From Thermodesulforhabdus norvegica (GTDB lineage Bacteria; Desulfobacterota; Syntrophobacteria; Syntrophobacterales; Thermodesulforhabdaceae), in contig NZ_FOUU01000005.1 of assembly GCF_900114975.1 (NCBI RefSeq), positions 109,947-173,946 of the forward strand: a stretch of 64,000 nt of DNA, written 5' to 3'. A model generated the notes under the pieces. That model saw nothing but the letters and a program-made list of their open reading frames with translations, made no database searches and was not told the origin of the DNA. Shown here piece by piece: positions 61,836 to 64,000 of the stretch (positions are counted from its first letter, which is position 1; each line of letters opens with the position of its first letter). The position numbers and the translations under genes were made by a program.

Positions 61836-62345
61836 ATGAAGGGTCTCATCCGGTTGAGAAAAACCGTGGAACCCTCCGATCTTGACAGGGTAAAGGAAAT
61901 TACTTCATCCACCGGGGTTTTTAACGACGAGGAGGTTGCGGTTGCCTGTGAACTCCTTGAAGAGTGTCTCCAGAAAGCAGAAAAATCCGGATATTTCTTT
62001 ATCTTCGCCTATTGGAACACAGAAGTGGCAGGATATGTCTGCTACGGGCCCATTATGGGAACGGATCACAGATTCTATCTCAACTGGATTGCGGTGCATA
62101 AGCAATATCAGGAGAAGGGAGTGGGTAAATGCCTATTAAAAGCCGCCGAAGAAGACATGAGGCTTAGAGGCGCAAAGAAAATCTTCGTGGAAACCTCCTC
62201 AAGGACGGTTTATCACCGTGCCAGGAGGTTGTATCTCCGAAATGGGTACAAACTTGATGCATGCGTAAAGGATTTTTATTCAAAAGATGATGACAGGCTT
62301 ATATTCTCCCACACGATTTTTCCCGACCAGCCATTGTCTGTTTAA
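61836..62345 (+). CDS. GNAT family N-acetyltransferase
   Basis: 169 residues. The acetyl-CoA loop is VHKQYQEKGVGKCLLKAAE (a variant of Q/RxxGxG/A), preceded by FYLNWIAV and followed by FVETSSRTVYHRARRLYLRNGY. It begins 3 bp after the second ligase, so it belongs to the operon. It could acetylate the beta-amino product, much as AblB does for beta-lysine in archaea, though it does not obviously belong to that family. Confidence 0.87.
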   Translation: MKGLIRLRKTVEPSDLDRVKEITSSTGVFNDEEVAVACELLEECLQKAEKSGYFFIFAYWNTEVAGYVCYGPIMGTDHRFYLNWIAVHKQYQEKGVGKCLLKAAEEDMRLRGAKKIFVETSSRTVYHRARRLYLRNGYKLDACVKDFYSKDDDRLIFSHTIFPDQPLSV

Positions 62346-62366
62346 ACACCCTCTCACTCAAGGCTG

Positions 62367-62464
62367 GTGTTTCATTGATTGTCTCCGGTTAACGCGAGCG
62401 GAAGGAGGGGATTTTCCTCCGGGTGAATATTGCTAGCCCTTAATAAAGAGAGAAAAAAAGCCCC
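62367..62464 (+). repeat. Degenerate first copy of the insertion sequence left end
   Basis: A roughly 100-base sequence (gtgtttcattgatt...agcccc) that recurs, with many substitutions, at 62546-62642, immediately before the IS256-like transposase start. The two copies are in the same orientation and 80 bp apart, so this looks like the left end of an older, related element. Confidence 0.6.
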
Positions 62465-62545
62465 AAACCCATGTAGGAAAGATACCTTTGAACTTTTTGA
62501 AAAAGAATGTATTTGGCTCAAGTTTTCCATTTTTTAGCGCCGGTA

Positions 62546-62642
62546 GTGTTTCATTAATTGTGTCCGGTTGACATGAGGGGAAAAAGAGGCTTTCCTCCCG
62601 GTGAGTATTGTTAACCCTTAAGAGAAAAAGGAGGAAAGCCCC
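62546..62642 (+). repeat. Left end of the IS256-like insertion sequence
   Basis: Second copy of the repeat, ending with GGAGGAAAGCCCC directly before the transposase ATG, so it holds the leader and ribosome binding site. The exact terminal inverted repeat cannot be set without the right end. Confidence 0.6.
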
Positions 62643-63677
62643 ATGACTTTTAATCACGATGACATTCTTAAACTTATTGAGAGAGAGAGAGAGGTCAAGA
62701 GAGTAGTGAAAGAAACTATAGAAAATTTGGCGTTAGAAGAGAGGAGAATATACCTTGAAGAGCATCCGGAGACGAAGGGCAATGGATACTATACTAGAAG
62801 CCTCATAACGCGATTTGGAGCCGTTGATGACCTTAAGGTTCCCAGGGTCAGAGAGGGAGATTTTAGGCCCCGGATAATTCCCGAGAGAAGGAGAGCTTCA
62901 ATGGATCTCGGAGATGTAATTTTGAGCCTCTTTGCATCTGGATGCAGTGTGAGAGACATTTCCCGTTTTATGGAGATAATATATGGCGCTTACTATTCTC
63001 CTGCCAGTATCAGCCGTCTTACAGATGTAACGGCTCAAGAGATGGAGAAATGGAGGAACCGTCCTGTTAAGGAGGAATATTTTGCTCTGTATGTGGATGC
63101 CACTTTTCTGAATGTAAGGCGGGGCTCTGTGGAAAAAGAGCCTGTGTATGTGGTTGTTGGGCTTAATTGGGATGGGACAAGAGAAGTTTTGGGTTTTTGG
63201 CTCTTTGGTTCCGAGGGTGAGAGTGCCGTAAACTGGCAGGAAATATTTGGTGAACTCATATATGTGAGAGGTGAGATGTGAGGCGTGAGATGTTGGGAGT
63301 CGCTTTCCTCTCACATCTCTCACATCTCACATCTCACATCTCTCACATTTCAAGTCAAGGGGCCTTAAAAAAAGGGTTGATCTTTTCATAGCTGACGGTC
63401 TGAGAGGACTTGAAGAGGCTGTTTTCAGGGAATTTCCTGGATCAAGATTCCAGCTTTGTGTGCTTCATGCCGTGAAAGGGTCTCTGAAAAAGGTCAGAAA
63501 AAGAGACAGGGAAGCGGTGGCAGAATCTCTTAAGGCCATTTACAGGGCATCAAACCGGGAAAAAGCCAGACAGACCCTTATCGAGCTCAAGGAAAAATGG
63601 GGAAGATGTATCCTGAGGTGGTTAAAAGGTGGGAGGAAAGCTTTAATAATCTCACCACCTTTATGGACTATCTATAG
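62643..63677 (+). pseudogene. IS256-family (mutator type) transposase, disrupted
   Basis: The frame starts MTFNHDDILKLIERER and runs to an IS256-type catalytic region: YVDATFLNVRRG (first Asp), then, after an insertion, FIADGLRGLEEAVFREFPG (second Asp) and FQLCVLHAVKGSLKK. Three defects break it: a 91-bp palindromic element at 63259-63349 with duplicated TCA, a one-base deletion near 63605 (the reading RMYPEVVKRWEE resumes in another frame), and an IS3-like element inserted at about 63678, after MDY. It cannot make an active transposase. Confidence 0.85.
63259..63352. mobile_element. 91-bp palindromic GTGAGATGT-repeat element with 3-bp target duplication
   Basis: The left arm is built of GTGAGAG/GTGAGAT/GTGAGGC units; the right arm carries the same unit inverted (CTCTCACATCTCACATC...). 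The arms can form one long hairpin around a short centre (GGGAGTCGCTTTCC). The flanking TCA (63256-63258 and 63350-63352) looks like a target duplication; removing 63259-63352 restores the transposase frame exactly (GELKSRGLKKR). No coding capacity. Confidence 0.7.
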
Positions 63678-64000
63678 TGACCCCCAACTGGACTGGACCA
63701 GTAACAAGAGGTAAATCTGGTCCTGGAAAGGGGGAGCGTGATGGAAGGGAAAGTCGTCAAGCCGTTTCGTATCCAAAGATGATGGACAGCCAATCGTAAA
63801 AGGGAGATCGTGCTGGAGATTCTCAGGGGTCACAAGACCATCGTGGACGTGGCGCGCGAGCACGATCTGAAGCAGAGCGAGATCCAGCAATGGATCGATA
63901 CCTTCATTGAGTTCGGCACACAGGCCCTCAAGGTCAATCCGAAATCCATGGAGGCGGTCTACCAGAAGGAGCTCAAGCGCCACAGGGAAAAGACCGGTGA
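63678..64000 (+). mobile_element. IS3-like insertion sequence, left part (cut by window end)
   Basis: Begins with TGACCCCCAACTGGACTGG, a TGA-type IS3 end, directly after the broken IS256 reading frame. It carries a transposase-like orfA start at 63741. The right end lies beyond the window. Confidence 0.7.
63741..64000 (+). pseudogene. IS3-family orfA-like helix-turn-helix protein with early in-frame stop (partial)
   Basis: ATG at 63741 after GGGGGAGCG. It reads MEGKVVKPFRIQR, then TGA at 63780-63782, then WTANRKREIVLEILRGHKT and a helix-turn-helix region (VAREHDLKQSEIQQWIDTF). The TGA looks like a three-base insertion (gatgatgg for gatgg) and should abolish translation unless re-initiated. 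The 3' end is cut by the window. Confidence 0.65.

Noticed and set aside
63780..63782. TGA as a selenocysteine codon in the IS3-like frame
   Set aside because: The adjacent duplicated tga explains it as a small insertion, no selenocysteine element is visible, and transposases of this type have no selenocysteine at that place.
1..64000. CRISPR arrays, tRNA genes, rRNA genes
   Set aside because: I looked for regularly spaced repeats and for typical tRNA T-arm and anticodon patterns in the intergenic stretches and found none.

Overview
The window reads as chromosome of an anaerobic deltaproteobacterium (Desulfobacterota), probably a relative of the Syntrophobacter group. Supporting points are the fused DHH-CBS-poly(A)-polymerase tRNA nucleotidyltransferase, a MucR/Ros zinc-finger regulator, rubredoxin/rubrerythrin proteins, 4-hydroxybutyryl-CoA dehydratase, an archaeal-type fructose-1,6-bisphosphate aldolase/phosphatase, the AmmeMemoRadiSam radical SAM enzyme and a sigma-54 regulator. 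The species cannot be fixed from sequence alone. I see no tRNA, rRNA, CRISPR array or replication origin.

Layout. 1-6525 (+): tRNA nucleotidyltransferase (5' end outside the window), M50 protease, trpS, an RsuA/RluB pseudouridine synthase and a TPR protein. 6529-11915 (-): one housekeeping operon that starts with an overlooked 41-residue four-cysteine protein and continues rplU-rpmA-obgE-proB-proA-nadD-rsfS. 12095-16320: a sparse, decayed stretch with a DUF3592-like membrane protein, a ComEA-like secreted protein, a wrecked tyrosine (integron-type) integrase and a tyrosine-phosphatase-like gene. 16322-19949 (+): a diguanylate cyclase and a hybrid histidine kinase. 20033-24502 (-): a 4-hydroxybutyrate activation/dehydration operon with its own transporter, behind a good -24/-12 promoter and divergent from a sigma-54 activator (24669-26144). 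26125-33612 (-): a branched-chain amino acid ABC transporter operon running on into an MlaC-like protein, threonine synthase and a gamma carbonic anhydrase. 33835-36749 (+): a small acidic protein and a two-domain M16 peptidase. 36728-38102 (-): a radical SAM protein and a cysteine-rich MerR regulator. 38374-43039 (+): ilvD, a methyltransferase, amrS, an endonuclease III-like glycosylase and a universal stress protein, mostly with start/stop overlaps.

43069-48424 holds a THEP1 NTPase, two uncharacterised proteins (one cysteine-rich), MucR, another uncharacterised protein and a YcbB-type L,D-transpeptidase. 48600-51005 is a redox cluster: rubredoxin, rubrerythrin, glutaredoxin, a glutaredoxin-thioredoxin reductase fusion and ferredoxin. 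Then come the FBP aldolase/phosphatase, a COG0701 permease with a palindromic operator, a biotin-dependent carboxylase/decarboxylase carboxyltransferase subunit, an M20 amidohydrolase and a DJ-1/PfpI protein.

The most interesting candidate system is the tight four-gene operon at 58546-62345: a lysine-2,3-aminomutase-like radical SAM enzyme, two different D-Ala-D-Ala-ligase-like ATP-grasp enzymes and a GNAT acetyltransferase. It looks like a route to an acetylated, beta-amino-acid-containing small peptide or osmolyte. The right edge (62367-64000) is a pile of nested mobile elements: an IS256-type transposase gene broken by a 91-bp palindromic repeat element, a frameshift and an IS3-like insertion.
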